Counted from the stretch's first letter, positions 44,931-53,990 are shown. The stretch: 64,000 nucleotides of DNA from Geovibrio ferrireducens (GCF_026226615.1 NZ_JAJAPB010000004.1:237367-301366); one strand, 5' to 3'. The notes: generated from the letters alone by a model not told the origin. Program-made: numbers and translations.

Positions 44931-46001
44931 ATGGATGAACTTGATAAACACCGACAGGAAATTGACAGGCTGGACGCCGAGATACTCAGGCTTCTGAACG
45001 CACGCGCAAAAGAAGCCATGAAGATCGGCGAAATCAAGAAGGAGCTGGGCAAGCCCCTTTATGTTCCCTCGCGGGAGAAGCAGATTTATGAGCGTCTTTC
45101 AAAGATAAATGACGGACCTCTGCCGTTTGAAGCCGTCCGCAGGGTTTACAGGGAGATTATCTCCGCCTCGCTCTCGCTGGAAAAGCTTCAGCGAATCGGC
45201 TATCTGGGGCCGGAGGGAACCTTCACCAACCTCGCCGCCATAAAGCAGTTCGGCTTATCCGCCGAGCTTATCCCCATGCGCAGCATACCGGACGTTTTTG
45301 ACGCTGTGGAGCGCGGCAGGCTGGATTACGGCATTATCCCCGTGGAAAACTCCCTCGAAGGGGTGGTGAACCATACGCTGGATATGTTCGCCGGTTCATC
45401 CATCAAAATCTGCGGCGAAGTGTATCTGGAAATCAGCCAGAACCTGATGAACCAGTCCGGCAGGCTTGAGGATGTGCAGAGAATCTACTCGCACCCCCAC
45501 GCCATACCCCAGTGCAGGAAATGGCTGTCGGAACATGCGGCGGATATTCCCCTTTATGATGTGGAATCCACAGCAAAAGCCGCCGAAATAGCCTCCAAGG
45601 ATGCCGGGGCGGCTGCCATCGCCTCCGAAATGGCTGAGATATGCTATAACCTTAAAATAATTGAGCGCAGCATAGAGGACATGCCGAACAACTACACGAG
45701 ATTCATCATCATAGGCGGCTTTGAGCCCCTGCCCACAGGCAATGACAAAACCTCGATGGTTTTCAGCATAACCCACAAATCAGGCTCGCTTTACAAAGCT
45801 CTTGAAGTATTTGCCTCCAAGGGTATAAACATGACTAAGATCGAATCCCGCCCTTCAAAGAAACAGGCGTGGGAATATGTTTTCTACGTGGACACTGACG
45901 GTCACAGGGACAAAGAACCCCTGAAAGCCGTGATAGACGAATTTGCAGGAAACGTAACCCACTTCAAAGTGCTGGGTTCATATCCCAAGGGGGAAAAATG
46001 A
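44931..46001 (+). CDS. pheA: bifunctional chorismate mutase / prephenate dehydratase
   Basis: 356 residues: AroQ-type chorismate mutase (about 1-85, DELDKHRQEIDRLDAEILRL), prephenate dehydratase (about 90-275, GYLGPEGTFTNLAA and the NYTRF active-site motif) and a C-terminal ACT domain (from about 280, ESRPSKKQAWEYVFYVD) that binds phenylalanine for feedback inhibition. It opens the pheA-hisC-aroF-tyrA-aroA operon and overlaps hisC by 4 bp. A 150-bp leader upstream may hold the promoter; I see no attenuator. Confidence 0.96.
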   Translation: MDELDKHRQEIDRLDAEILRLLNARAKEAMKIGEIKKELGKPLYVPSREKQIYERLSKINDGPLPFEAVRRVYREIISASLSLEKLQRIGYLGPEGTFTNLAAIKQFGLSAELIPMRSIPDVFDAVERGRLDYGIIPVENSLEGVVNHTLDMFAGSSIKICGEVYLEISQNLMNQSGRLEDVQRIYSHPHAIPQCRKWLSEHAADIPLYDVESTAKAAEIASKDAGAAAIASEMAEICYNLKIIERSIEDMPNNYTRFIIIGGFEPLPTGNDKTSMVFSITHKSGSLYKALEVFASKGINMTKIESRPSKKQAWEYVFYVDTDGHRDKEPLKAVIDEFAGNVTHFKVLGSYPKGEK

Positions 46002-47089
46002 TAGATTACGCAAAACTCGCAGGTAAAGAGATTCAGGGTTTAAGCCCTTATGTGCCCGGAAAGCCGGTTAAGGAACTGGAAAGAGAGCTGGGCATAGAAA
46101 AGGCGGTGAAGCTCGCCTCCAACGAAAACCCGCTGGGGCCTTCACCTAAAGTCATCAAGGCTGTGGCGGATTTTCTGCCGGAGATGTCCCGCTATCCTTA
46201 CGGCGATGTGTTCTATCTCCGCACCAGACTTGCCTCCAAGCTGGGCATCAGTGCTGACAGACTTATCTTCGGTACAGGCTCAAACGAAATAATAGAGCTC
46301 GCCATGAGAACCTTCCTTGCCCGTGACGAACATGTCATGAGCCCTTCGCCCTCTTTCTCCGTTTACGGAATAATAGCTCAGGCGATGAGAGCCTCATGCA
46401 GATGGATTCCCGTCAGGAGCGACTTCTCCTTCGATTTTGAAGCACTTGCGGCTAATATAGATGATAAAACGAGAATCATATTCCTCGGCAACCCCAACAA
46501 TCCCACGGGAACATATTTCAGCCAGGAAGCCCTTGAGGCTTTCATGCAGAAGGTTCCCGCGGAGACCATAGTTGTTCTGGACGAGGCGTACTGCGAATAT
46601 GTCGATGCGCCGGACTTCCCCGACACGCTCAAAATGCAGAAAAGCTACCCTAACCTCATGATTATGCGCACCTTCTCCAAGGCATACGGTCTGGCGGCGC
46701 TCCGTGTGGGCTACTGCATAGCTGATCCCATCGCCATAGACATGATGAACCGTGTCCGCCAGCCCTTCAACACCAACATGGCAGCGCAGATTGCAGCGGA
46801 AGCCGCACTGGAGGACACAGACCACCTCAAAAAAGTCATCCGTGAAAACCGCATGGGCAAAGCTTACCTTTACGGCGAGTTTGAAAAACTCGGCTTTGAA
46901 TATATACCCACTCAGGCAAACTTCATCCTCGTCAAAACCGGCGAAGGGGAGAGAATCTTCAAAGAACTGCTGAAAAAAGGGGTGATAGTGCGCTATCTCG
47001 GCCCCGGACTGAAAGACTACATAAGGGTTTCCATCGGCACGGAAGAAGAGAACAAAGTATTCATCGAACAGCTAAAAGCTGTCCTTTAA
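45998..47089 (+). CDS. hisC: histidinol-phosphate/aromatic aminotransferase
   Basis: 363 residues, PLP fold-type I aminotransferase: KLASNENPLGPSP, GTGSNEIIELAMR, FLGNPNNPTGTY, VLDEAYCEY, RTFSKAYGLAALRVGY with the PLP lysine, and LGPGLKDYIRVSIG. Within an aromatic operon between pheA and aroF it most likely transaminates phenylpyruvate and hydroxyphenylpyruvate, and may also serve histidine synthesis. Confidence 0.93.
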   Translation: MIDYAKLAGKEIQGLSPYVPGKPVKELERELGIEKAVKLASNENPLGPSPKVIKAVADFLPEMSRYPYGDVFYLRTRLASKLGISADRLIFGTGSNEIIELAMRTFLARDEHVMSPSPSFSVYGIIAQAMRASCRWIPVRSDFSFDFEALAANIDDKTRIIFLGNPNNPTGTYFSQEALEAFMQKVPAETIVVLDEAYCEYVDAPDFPDTLKMQKSYPNLMIMRTFSKAYGLAALRVGYCIADPIAIDMMNRVRQPFNTNMAAQIAAEAALEDTDHLKKVIRENRMGKAYLYGEFEKLGFEYIPTQANFILVKTGEGERIFKELLKKGVIVRYLGPGLKDYIRVSIGTEEENKVFIEQLKAVL

Positions 47090-47101
47090 GGGAGCATAAA
47101 G

Positions 47102-48118
47102 ATGATAATTGTACTGAAAAAAGGCGCGACAGACGAACAGGTAAACCACGTAGCAACCAAGCTTACGGAATACGGTTTCCAGACCCATATATCAAAAGGC
47201 ACGGAAAGAACAATCATCGGCGCAATCGGCGATGAGAGAACCCTCCGCGACAAGCCCCTCTCCTCCATCCCCGGAGTTGAAAAGGTTCTGCCCATCGTGA
47301 AGCCCTTCAAGCTTGTGAGCAAGGATTTCAAGGCAGAGCCCACAGTAATCGACATTAAGGGAATAAAAATCGGTGGCGAAAATGTGGCGATAATGGCAGG
47401 CCCCTGCTCCGTGGAGAACAGGGACATGCTCTTTGCAATAGGCAAAAGGGTCAGCGAGGCCGGAGCCAAAATCCTCAGAGGGGGAGCATTCAAACCCCGC
47501 TCCTCGCCATATGCTTTTCAGGGTCTCGGCGTTGAGGGGCTTAAATATCTCCGTGAAGTGGCTGATGAGTACGGCATGCTTGTAATCACCGAGATGATGG
47601 ACCCCAGAGACATGGACGACATCCTCAAATACACCGACATAATCCAGATCGGCGCACGCAATATGCAGAACTTCCGTCTCCTGCGTGAGCTCGGAACAAT
47701 AAAAACCCCCGTTATGCTTAAACGCGGCCTCTGCGCAACTATAAAAGAGTTCCTCATGGCGGCGGAATACATAGCAGCCGGCGGCAACCATCAGGTTATC
47801 CTCTGCGAAAGAGGGATCAGGACATACGAAACGGAGACAAGGAACACCCTTGATCTCTCCGCTGTACCCGTTGTTCAGGCAAACACCCACCTGCCCATCA
47901 TAGTTGACCCCAGCCACGGAACAGGCAGGAGAGACTGCATTCTCCCCATGGCTCAGGCCGCTGTGGCAGCAGGAGCGGACGGTGTTATGATCGAGGTTCA
48001 CAACTGCCCTGAGGATGCAATGAGCGACGGCGACCAGTCCATAGTTCCCGATGATTTCGACATCCTTATGAAAAGGATGAAGATAATCGCCGAAGCCATA
48101 GGCAAGAAAATAAGCTGA
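47102..48118 (+). CDS. aroF: 3-deoxy-7-phosphoheptulonate (DAHP) synthase, type I-beta
   Basis: Condenses erythrose 4-phosphate and phosphoenolpyruvate, first step of the shikimate pathway. 338 residues with an N-terminal ferredoxin-like regulatory domain (about 1-70, MIIVLKKGATDEQVNHVATK) as in Thermotoga, where it confers Tyr inhibition. The TIM barrel has MAGPCSVE, GGAFKPRSSPYAFQG, QIGARNMQNF, LKRGLCATIKEFL and DPSHGTGRRD. AGGGAG precedes the ATG. Confidence 0.95.
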   Translation: MIIVLKKGATDEQVNHVATKLTEYGFQTHISKGTERTIIGAIGDERTLRDKPLSSIPGVEKVLPIVKPFKLVSKDFKAEPTVIDIKGIKIGGENVAIMAGPCSVENRDMLFAIGKRVSEAGAKILRGGAFKPRSSPYAFQGLGVEGLKYLREVADEYGMLVITEMMDPRDMDDILKYTDIIQIGARNMQNFRLLRELGTIKTPVMLKRGLCATIKEFLMAAEYIAAGGNHQVILCERGIRTYETETRNTLDLSAVPVVQANTHLPIIVDPSHGTGRRDCILPMAQAAVAAGADGVMIEVHNCPEDAMSDGDQSIVPDDFDILMKRMKIIAEAIGKKIS

Positions 48119-48120
48119 CG

Positions 48121-48948
48121 ATGGCTTTTAAATCCATAGGTATCATAGGCCTCGGTCTGATAGGCGGCTCCTTCGCAAGAGCCTTCTTCGATCGGGGTCT
48201 TTGTGTATACGGGCTTGACGGCTCTTCCTCCGCGCTGGCGGAAGCCGCAGGGGCTGACATATTCAGCGCCCTGACGGATGAGACGGATCAGTTTCTGGCT
48301 CTTGAGCCGGAGCTCATATACATATGCGTTCCGGTTGAGGCCACAAAGTCCGTGCTGAGAACCCTCGCTGAAAAAGGGGTGACAACCCCCGTAACAGACG
48401 GTGCGAGTACCAAAACATCGGTCTGCGCACTGGCAGGCGAACTAGGACTGAACTTCTGCGGCGGTCATCCCATCGCAGGGCGTGAGGTTTCGGGCTTTTC
48501 AGCATCACAAAACGGGCTGTTCGAAGGCGCTGTACATGTCCTCACCCCCGTTGCGGAAGGCTTTCCCGAAGATGACTTAAGAGCCCTCCATGAAGGAATC
48601 GGCATGCGGGTAACTGTGATGACCGCTGAAAGGCATGACCTTGTGTTCGGCGCCATAAGCCACCTGCCCCACGTTACCGCCTTTTCCCTTGTGGAGGCGG
48701 TGAACCTTGTATGCCCCGAAGCTTTCGCTTATACAGGCGGCGGGTTTAAGGACTTCACCAGAATAGCGGCCAGCAATCCACGCATGTGGACGGATATATT
48801 TCTGGATAATGACAAAAAAATCATAGGACTCATTGATGCCTATATAGACTTCCTCAAAACATGGCGGGAGGATATAGAGGCTAAGAATGAGGAAAAAATA
48901 TATAAACGCATAGAAGAAGCCAGCAGCATCAGGAGAGGCATAAAATGA
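48121..48948 (+). CDS. tyrA: prephenate (or arogenate) dehydrogenase
   Basis: 275 residues: N-terminal Rossmann site IGIIGLGLIGGSFARAF, then the substrate segment GGHPIAGREVSGF and a helical dimerisation domain with the catalytic-type His in ISHLPHV. The residue at the end of strand 2 is Asp (GLDGSSS), favouring NAD over NADP. It begins 2 bp after aroF and overlaps aroA by 4 bp. No ACT domain. Confidence 0.94.
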   Translation: MAFKSIGIIGLGLIGGSFARAFFDRGLCVYGLDGSSSALAEAAGADIFSALTDETDQFLALEPELIYICVPVEATKSVLRTLAEKGVTTPVTDGASTKTSVCALAGELGLNFCGGHPIAGREVSGFSASQNGLFEGAVHVLTPVAEGFPEDDLRALHEGIGMRVTVMTAERHDLVFGAISHLPHVTAFSLVEAVNLVCPEAFAYTGGGFKDFTRIAASNPRMWTDIFLDNDKKIIGLIDAYIDFLKTWREDIEAKNEEKIYKRIEEASSIRRGIK

Positions 48949-50228
48949 TCACTTTCGGACAGATCAAATCAGTCAAAGGGGAAATCACGGTTCCGGCGGA
49001 CAAATCCATAACTCACCGCTCCTTCATGCTCGGCGCTATGGCAGAAGGGAGCACAAGGGTGACAAACCCGCTCATGTCCCGCGATACCATAGCCACAATG
49101 AACGCAATGAAAGCCCTCGGTGCGGAATTTCTCACTGCCGAGAACGGGTTCATTGTTGTTTCCAAAGGCTACAGATTTTTTCAGGAACCGAGTGACGTTA
49201 TCAACTGTGACAACTCCGGCACAACAGCAAGGCTCATCAGCGGGCTCATTGCTCCCGCGGGAGTTTACGCTGTCCTCACCGGGGATGACAGCCTCCGCAA
49301 GAGACCGATGAAAAGGGTGATCAAACCCCTCTCCATCATGGGGGCAAGGATGGAAGCCGCCTCCAACGGAACGCTGCTTCCCCTCTCCATCCTCCCCGCT
49401 AAAATGCACCCGGCGGACATCAAAGGCGAAACCAAGAGCGCGCAGGTGAAGAGCTCCGTCCTTCTGGCGGCAGCCCAGATCGAGGGGCGCACAACATACA
49501 CCGAACCCGCGCCCACAAGGAACCATTCTGAAATAATGCTGAAAAGCTTCGGTGCGGATATTTCCGTAAACGGAGGCACTGTCATAATAAACGGCGGCAG
49601 ACCGCTCACCGGAACCGATGCGGCAGTACCCGGAGATTTTTCTTCCGCTGCTTTCTTCATCGGTGCGGCGCTCATGTTTGAAGGTTCTGACATAACCATC
49701 AGAAATGTCGGCCTCAATGAAACCAGAACAGGGCTCCTCACCGCCCTTGCCTCATTCGGCGTAAAGTTTGAGCTCAATTATTATGAAAATACAGTGGAGC
49801 CCATGGGCGACATCCACATAAAACATCAGTCATTCAGCGGCGGCAGGGTGGACGGGGATCTGGTGGCGAACCTGATAGATGAGCTTCCGCTTCTGGCGTT
49901 TCTCGGCATGTTTGCTGACTCGCCCGTTGAAATAAGGGATGCCCACGAGCTGCGGGTCAAGGAATCCGACCGCATAGCCTCAACACTCTACAACCTCCGC
50001 CAGCTTGGCGCAGAAACCGAGGAGTTTGAGGACGGGATGAAGATATATCCGCTGAAAAAAGAACCTGTTCAGGCACACCTCCGCTCCTTCTTCGATCACC
50101 GTATAGCCATGCTCTCCATCCTTATGTGCAAGCGTTTCGGGGAGAAGGTTTCTGTTGACGAGACAGAAAGCGTTGATGTATCTTTTCCCAACTTCGCAAG
50201 CATTCTGGAGCAGACAGAAGTTAAGTGA
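48945..50228 (+). CDS. aroA: 3-phosphoshikimate 1-carboxyvinyltransferase (EPSP synthase)
   Basis: 427 residues, two inside-out alpha/beta domains. Seen: VPADKSITHRSFMLGAMAEG, DNSGTTARLISGL, QVKSSVLLAAAQIEG, EPAPTRNHSE, the catalytic Asp/Glu region DGDLVANLIDELPLLAFLG and RVKESDRI. Last gene of the aromatic operon; in many bacteria cmk and ispH-rpsA follow at once, while here a 507-bp block of repeats separates them. Confidence 0.96.
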   Translation: MITFGQIKSVKGEITVPADKSITHRSFMLGAMAEGSTRVTNPLMSRDTIATMNAMKALGAEFLTAENGFIVVSKGYRFFQEPSDVINCDNSGTTARLISGLIAPAGVYAVLTGDDSLRKRPMKRVIKPLSIMGARMEAASNGTLLPLSILPAKMHPADIKGETKSAQVKSSVLLAAAQIEGRTTYTEPAPTRNHSEIMLKSFGADISVNGGTVIINGGRPLTGTDAAVPGDFSSAAFFIGAALMFEGSDITIRNVGLNETRTGLLTALASFGVKFELNYYENTVEPMGDIHIKHQSFSGGRVDGDLVANLIDELPLLAFLGMFADSPVEIRDAHELRVKESDRIASTLYNLRQLGAETEEFEDGMKIYPLKKEPVQAHLRSFFDHRIAMLSILMCKRFGEKVSVDETESVDVSFPNFASILEQTEVK

Positions 50229-50303
50229 GTTTCGGCTGAAGCAGGATACAGGCGGCTTGCTGATAAAATACTTTTAAAAATAACAATGTATATATTTGCA
50301 TAA

Positions 50304-50351
50304 ATCCTCCCCCGCCCTCCTTTACAAAAGGAGGGGGTTTTGCTTTTAGCG
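50304..50351 (+). terminator. CCCTCCTTT hairpin repeat copy 2, doubling as a likely terminator of aroA
   Basis: CCCTCCTTT/AAAGGAGGG, 9 bp with loop ACA (50315-50335), followed by GGTTTTGCTTTT. It is the same unit as 6799-6832. A weaker third copy with one G-T pair lies at 50362-50380. The T-rich tail makes this copy a plausible terminator 87 nt after aroA. Confidence 0.55.
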
Positions 50352-50417
50352 TCAACAGCTTCCTCCTTTATAAAAGGGGGATTTGATAAAGATGAACAAG
50401 TCGGTTACTGTGTTTAT

Positions 50418-50573
50418 AACTCCATGGACGGAGTTGCGCAGTGCGAAGCGAAAGAGTGCGCAGCACAGCGAACGCGGGCAGCGCAAACGCAACCAAAGCA
50501 GCAAACAGCTTTACTGTGCAGGCTGCGCGTGAGAAAAAACTACAGGATGTAGGTTTTTTCGAACTATTATAAG
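50418..50573 (+). repeat. R-element copy R4 (long form)
   Basis: Hairpin A AACTCC/GGAGTT with loop ATGGAC (50418-50435), block GCGCAGTGCGAAGCGAA, a long middle matching R2, and hairpin C GAAAAAAC/GTTTTTTC around TACA-GGA-TGTA with one unpaired G (50533-50560), then GAACTATTATAA. The middle contains ACAG/CTGT (around CTTTA) where R2 has GAAGC/GCTTC. Confidence 0.87.
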
Positions 50574-50576
50574 TCA

Positions 50577-50613
50577 GAGATTGCTTCACCCCCGTCGGGG
50601 TTCGCAATGACAT
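50577..50613 (+). repeat. half copy of the CAATGACG/GAAGCAATCTC repeat (type M)
   Basis: AGAGATTGCTTC, a small ACCCC/GGGGT hairpin, then TTCGCAATGACAT. The same unit at 63735-63770 has ACCCT/AGGGT instead. It separates R4 from R5. Confidence 0.75.
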
Positions 50614-50617
50614 AAAC

Positions 50618-50719
50618 AACTCCATGGACGGAGTTGCGCCGTGCGAAGCGAAGCCTTGCTTTGCAAGGCGCGAGCGTGTGAAGAAACGGACAGGATGTGC
50701 CGTTTCTGAACTATTATAG
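50618..50719 (+). repeat. R-element copy R5 (complete compact form), in the cmk leader
   Basis: Hairpin A AACTCC/GGAGTT, loop ATGGAC. Block GCGCCGTGCGAAGCGAA. Hairpin B GCCTTGC/GCAAGGC, loop TTT (50653-50669). Block GCGAGCGTGT. Hairpin C AGAAACGG/CCGTTTCT around ACA-GGA-TGT with one unpaired G (50682-50707). Then GAACTATTATAG. The element ends 16 nt before the cmk start and directly precedes its ribosome site. Confidence 0.9.
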
Positions 50720-50735
50720 TAAAGGACATGATTTA

Positions 50736-51410
50736 ATGAGTTTTCAGGTTGCCGTTGACGGCCCCGCAGGCAGCGGGAAAAGCAGTGTTTCAAAACTTAT
50801 AGCGAAAAAATACGGTTTCACATACCTTGACACTGGCGCAATGTACAGAGCATGCGCATATATCAGAACGTCATTCGCCGATGATGACATTTCCTTCATA
50901 AAAATCCTTGAAAATACAGATATGCGTTTTGAGCCCTCCCCTTCAGGGCAGCGTATGTTCATAAACATCGCCGGAAAGGAGACGGAAGTCACAGACATAA
51001 TCCGCACACCTGAGATAACGGCAAAAGTCGGTGAAATTTCCGCAATGCCGGATGTGCGCCGTCTTATGACAGCCAAGCAGCAGGAACTTGCCGAACGCGG
51101 AGAGGTCATAATGGAAGGGCGCGATATAGGCACGGTGGTTATGCCGGAGGCGGATGTTAAGTTTTTCTTCACCGCCTCACCCACTGAGCGCGCAAGGCGA
51201 AGACAGGCCGAATGGCAGACAAAAGGCGTGGAAGTGCCTCTGGAACAGCTTGAAAACGATATTCTCAAAAGAGACGAAATGGATTCGTCCAGAACCGAAG
51301 CCCCCCTGAAAAAAGCCGATGATGCACTGGAATTGGACACAACTGGCTTGACAATAGATGAAGTTATATCAATAATGTCTGCTGAGATTGAAAGGAAACG
51401 AAAGGCCTGA
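50736..51410 (+). CDS. cmk: cytidylate kinase
   Basis: Phosphorylates CMP and dCMP. 224 residues from the ATG after AAAGGA; the frame continues upstream into the repeat but that extension is not conserved in kind. P-loop GPAGSGKS at 9-16, FTYLDTGAMYRA, GRDIGTVVMPEA, FFTASPTERARRR and a lid with DSSRTEAPL. The leader is formed by R5, so expression may depend on that structure. It precedes ispH-rpsA by 7 bp. Confidence 0.95.
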   Translation: MSFQVAVDGPAGSGKSSVSKLIAKKYGFTYLDTGAMYRACAYIRTSFADDDISFIKILENTDMRFEPSPSGQRMFINIAGKETEVTDIIRTPEITAKVGEISAMPDVRRLMTAKQQELAERGEVIMEGRDIGTVVMPEADVKFFFTASPTERARRRQAEWQTKGVEVPLEQLENDILKRDEMDSSRTEAPLKKADDALELDTTGLTIDEVISIMSAEIERKRKA

Positions 51411-51417
51411 GGTTTTA

Positions 51418-53961
51418 GTGAAAGTTTTTCTTGCCGAACATGCAGGGTTCTGCTTCGGCGTTGAACGCGCCGTGAGTCTTGTGGAAGAGACATCCGGCCT
51501 CAAATCAAACGTCTGCACTCTGGGACCGATTATACACAACCCGCAGGTTGTAAGACGCTTCAGCGAAAAGGGCGTCAGCGTCTGCAAATCACCGGATGAC
51601 CTCAGCAGGGAAAGCACAGTCATTATACGTTCTCACGGCGTAACCAGAGAGACCTACCGAAATCTTGATGAAAAAGGCATAGATACGGTGGATGCTACCT
51701 GCCCCTTTGTCAAGAAAGCCCAGAAATCCGCTGGCGAATTCAGCAAAGACGGTTTTTCTGTCGTTGTATTCGGAGAGAGAGAACACCCTGAGGTTGAAGG
51801 AATAGTAAGCTTCATTGAGGGTGATTTTTATATAATATCAAGCGAGGCCGAGGCGGAAGCGCTTCACGGCTTCGATAAATGCGCCCTCGTGGCGCAGACC
51901 ACGCAGAACAAAGATACTTTTTCAAGAATTACAGAAATTCTTAAAACTAAATGCCGCGTGCTGGAAACAGCGCATACCATATGCAGCGCCACGGAAAAAC
52001 GCCAGTCTGCGGCTATTGAGCTTGCCCGCAGGGTGGACGCGATGATTGTGATAGGCGGTAAAAACAGCGCCAACACAACACGTCTGTTCACCATTTGCAG
52101 CGAGATATGCCCCAGAACCTACCACATAGAAACTGCGGAGGAGCTTGAGGGCGTTAAGTTTATGCCAGAGGATACCATAGGGATAACCGCAGGCGCCAGC
52201 ACGCCGGGAGATCTCATAAATGAGGTAATAGAACACTTTGGAAGGGGTCAGGAAATGAATGTGAATAACTCTAACAGCAATGACGAAATGAGAATGGAGG
52301 ACTTTGAAACGCTTCTTGAAGAATCGTTCCAGCTCCCTGAGAAGGGCTCCGTTGTTAAAGGAGTCGTTGCGCAAATCAACGAAAGCGAAATCCTCGTCAA
52401 CATCGGTTACAAAACCGAGGGGATTATCTCCAAAACCGAATTCGGCGGTAAAGGAGAGGTTGACGTAAAAGTTGGCGATGAAATCGAAGTAATGTATCAG
52501 GGGATGACCGGCGGCGGCGGGTACATCAAACTTTCCAGAAAAGCCATCGAAAAAGAAACAGACTGGCTGGCTGTGGAATCCGCACTTGAAACGGGCAAAC
52601 CCGTTAAAGTTAAGGTTACAAGCAACGTGGATAAGGGCTTCCTCGGCAAGTTCAACGACATCGACTGCTTTATCCCCGAAAACCACATAGATTTCAAAAA
52701 CAGAATGCAGGACCCCAAGTCCTACATCGGCAAGGAAATCGAGTGCAAAGTACTTAAAACTAACAAAAAACAGCGTTCATTCCTCGCTTCAAGAAGAATC
52801 AATATGTCTGAGTCCATGGACAAAAACAAAAAAGAATTCTTCGACGGCATCAAAGAAGGGGAAGCACTGAAAGGAACAGTTAAAACTGTTAAAAACTACG
52901 GTGCTTTCATGAACTTCGGCGCGGTGGACGGCTTCCTTCATAAAAACAACATAGGCTGGGGAGTGGTTAAACACCCCTCACAGTACCTGAAAGAAGGCGA
53001 AGAGATTGAGGTTCTTGTTCTTACCATAGACAGAGAGAACGAAAAACTCGAAGTCGGTCTGAAACAGATACACAATGACCCATGGAGTGCTGTGGACGAT
53101 AAATACCCCGACAACCAGATAGTTAAAGGAACAGTGATCACCAGAAAGAGCAAAGGCTTTGTCCTTGAGCTTGAACCCGGTGTGGACGGTTTTGTTCCTC
53201 AGGAAGAGCTTTCATGGCTTAAAAACGCGAAAGTGAAGCTTGAGCCGAAAGACGTGGTTGAAGGCGTGGTTGTTGGCGTGGACAACGCAAACAGAAAAGT
53301 TATCGTGTCACTCAGACTCCTTAACGAAAACCCCTGGGATACGCTTAAAGATAAACACCCCGAAGGCTCCACAGTCAAAGGAGTGATCAAAAGCGTTACT
53401 GAGTTCGGTCTCTTTGTTGATTTCGGCGAGTTCCTTGACGGCCTTATCCGCAAGAAAGACATTTCATGGACCGAAGAGCCCGAAGATCTCTCAAACTTCA
53501 AAGAAGGTGCGGAAATTGAGGCGAAAGTCCTTAAAATCGACCCCGAAAGAGAGAGAATCAGCCTCGGACTTAAACAGCTTGAGCCCAACCCATGGAGAGA
53601 AGTCGGCAAGCTTCTTCCCCTCGGTAAAATGACAGAGGTTGAAATCACTGCTGTTACAAAAGACGGCGTTACTGTTTCTCTCCCCAGAGACCTCAGCGGC
53701 TTCATCCCCGTTTCTGAGCTTGATGTGGACAAAATAGAGCCGGACAGCAAGTTCAAAGTAGGTCAGACAATCAAGGCTGTTGTTATCAAAAACGACCAGA
53801 GAGAAAGAAGCATCATCCTCTCTGTCAAAAGACATCAGCAGGATTCCGAAAGAAAAGAAGTTAAGGAATTCCTCAAAAAGATGGATGACGGAAATTCAAG
53901 CTTCAGCCTCGGCAGCATGCTGAAAGACAAGCTTGATGCTCTGGAAAACAACGAAGAGTAA
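51418..53961 (+). CDS. ispH-rpsA: IspH (HMBPP reductase) fused to ribosomal protein S1
   Basis: 847 residues. Residues 1-280 are 4-hydroxy-3-methylbut-2-enyl diphosphate reductase, with the three [4Fe-4S] cysteines in GFCFGVERAV, DATCPFVKKA and HTICSATEKRQ. A short polar linker (NVNNSNSNDE) leads to six S1 RNA-binding domains (first KGSVVKGVVAQINESEILVN, last EVEITAVTKDGVTVSLPRD). The GTG start is supported by GAGG 5 nt upstream; an upstream TTG lies inside cmk. IspH-S1 fusions are known from Clostridia and others. The internal GGTCAGGAAATGAATG near the linker could allow separate S1 initiation. Confidence 0.94.
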   Translation: MKVFLAEHAGFCFGVERAVSLVEETSGLKSNVCTLGPIIHNPQVVRRFSEKGVSVCKSPDDLSRESTVIIRSHGVTRETYRNLDEKGIDTVDATCPFVKKAQKSAGEFSKDGFSVVVFGEREHPEVEGIVSFIEGDFYIISSEAEAEALHGFDKCALVAQTTQNKDTFSRITEILKTKCRVLETAHTICSATEKRQSAAIELARRVDAMIVIGGKNSANTTRLFTICSEICPRTYHIETAEELEGVKFMPEDTIGITAGASTPGDLINEVIEHFGRGQEMNVNNSNSNDEMRMEDFETLLEESFQLPEKGSVVKGVVAQINESEILVNIGYKTEGIISKTEFGGKGEVDVKVGDEIEVMYQGMTGGGGYIKLSRKAIEKETDWLAVESALETGKPVKVKVTSNVDKGFLGKFNDIDCFIPENHIDFKNRMQDPKSYIGKEIECKVLKTNKKQRSFLASRRINMSESMDKNKKEFFDGIKEGEALKGTVKTVKNYGAFMNFGAVDGFLHKNNIGWGVVKHPSQYLKEGEEIEVLVLTIDRENEKLEVGLKQIHNDPWSAVDDKYPDNQIVKGTVITRKSKGFVLELEPGVDGFVPQEELSWLKNAKVKLEPKDVVEGVVVGVDNANRKVIVSLRLLNENPWDTLKDKHPEGSTVKGVIKSVTEFGLFVDFGEFLDGLIRKKDISWTEEPEDLSNFKEGAEIEAKVLKIDPERERISLGLKQLEPNPWREVGKLLPLGKMTEVEITAVTKDGVTVSLPRDLSGFIPVSELDVDKIEPDSKFKVGQTIKAVVIKNDQRERSIILSVKRHQQDSERKEVKEFLKKMDDGNSSFSLGSMLKDKLDALENNEE

Positions 53962-53990
53962 TTTTTAAAAATATAAAACTGGCCCCCATA

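Noticed and set aside
50418..50719. CRISPR array
   Set aside because: The repeats are hairpin modules of unequal length with no regular repeat-spacer spacing, and no cas genes are present.
50340..50793. Open frames in the aroA-cmk gap, including an upstream extension of cmk
   Set aside because: The extension is encoded by R5 and lacks family similarity; the AAAGGA site and the conserved MSFQVAVDGPAG start argue for 50736.
51388..51417. TTG start of ispH-rpsA inside cmk
   Set aside because: The GTG at 51418 has GAGG 5 nt upstream and begins exactly where IspH proteins begin.
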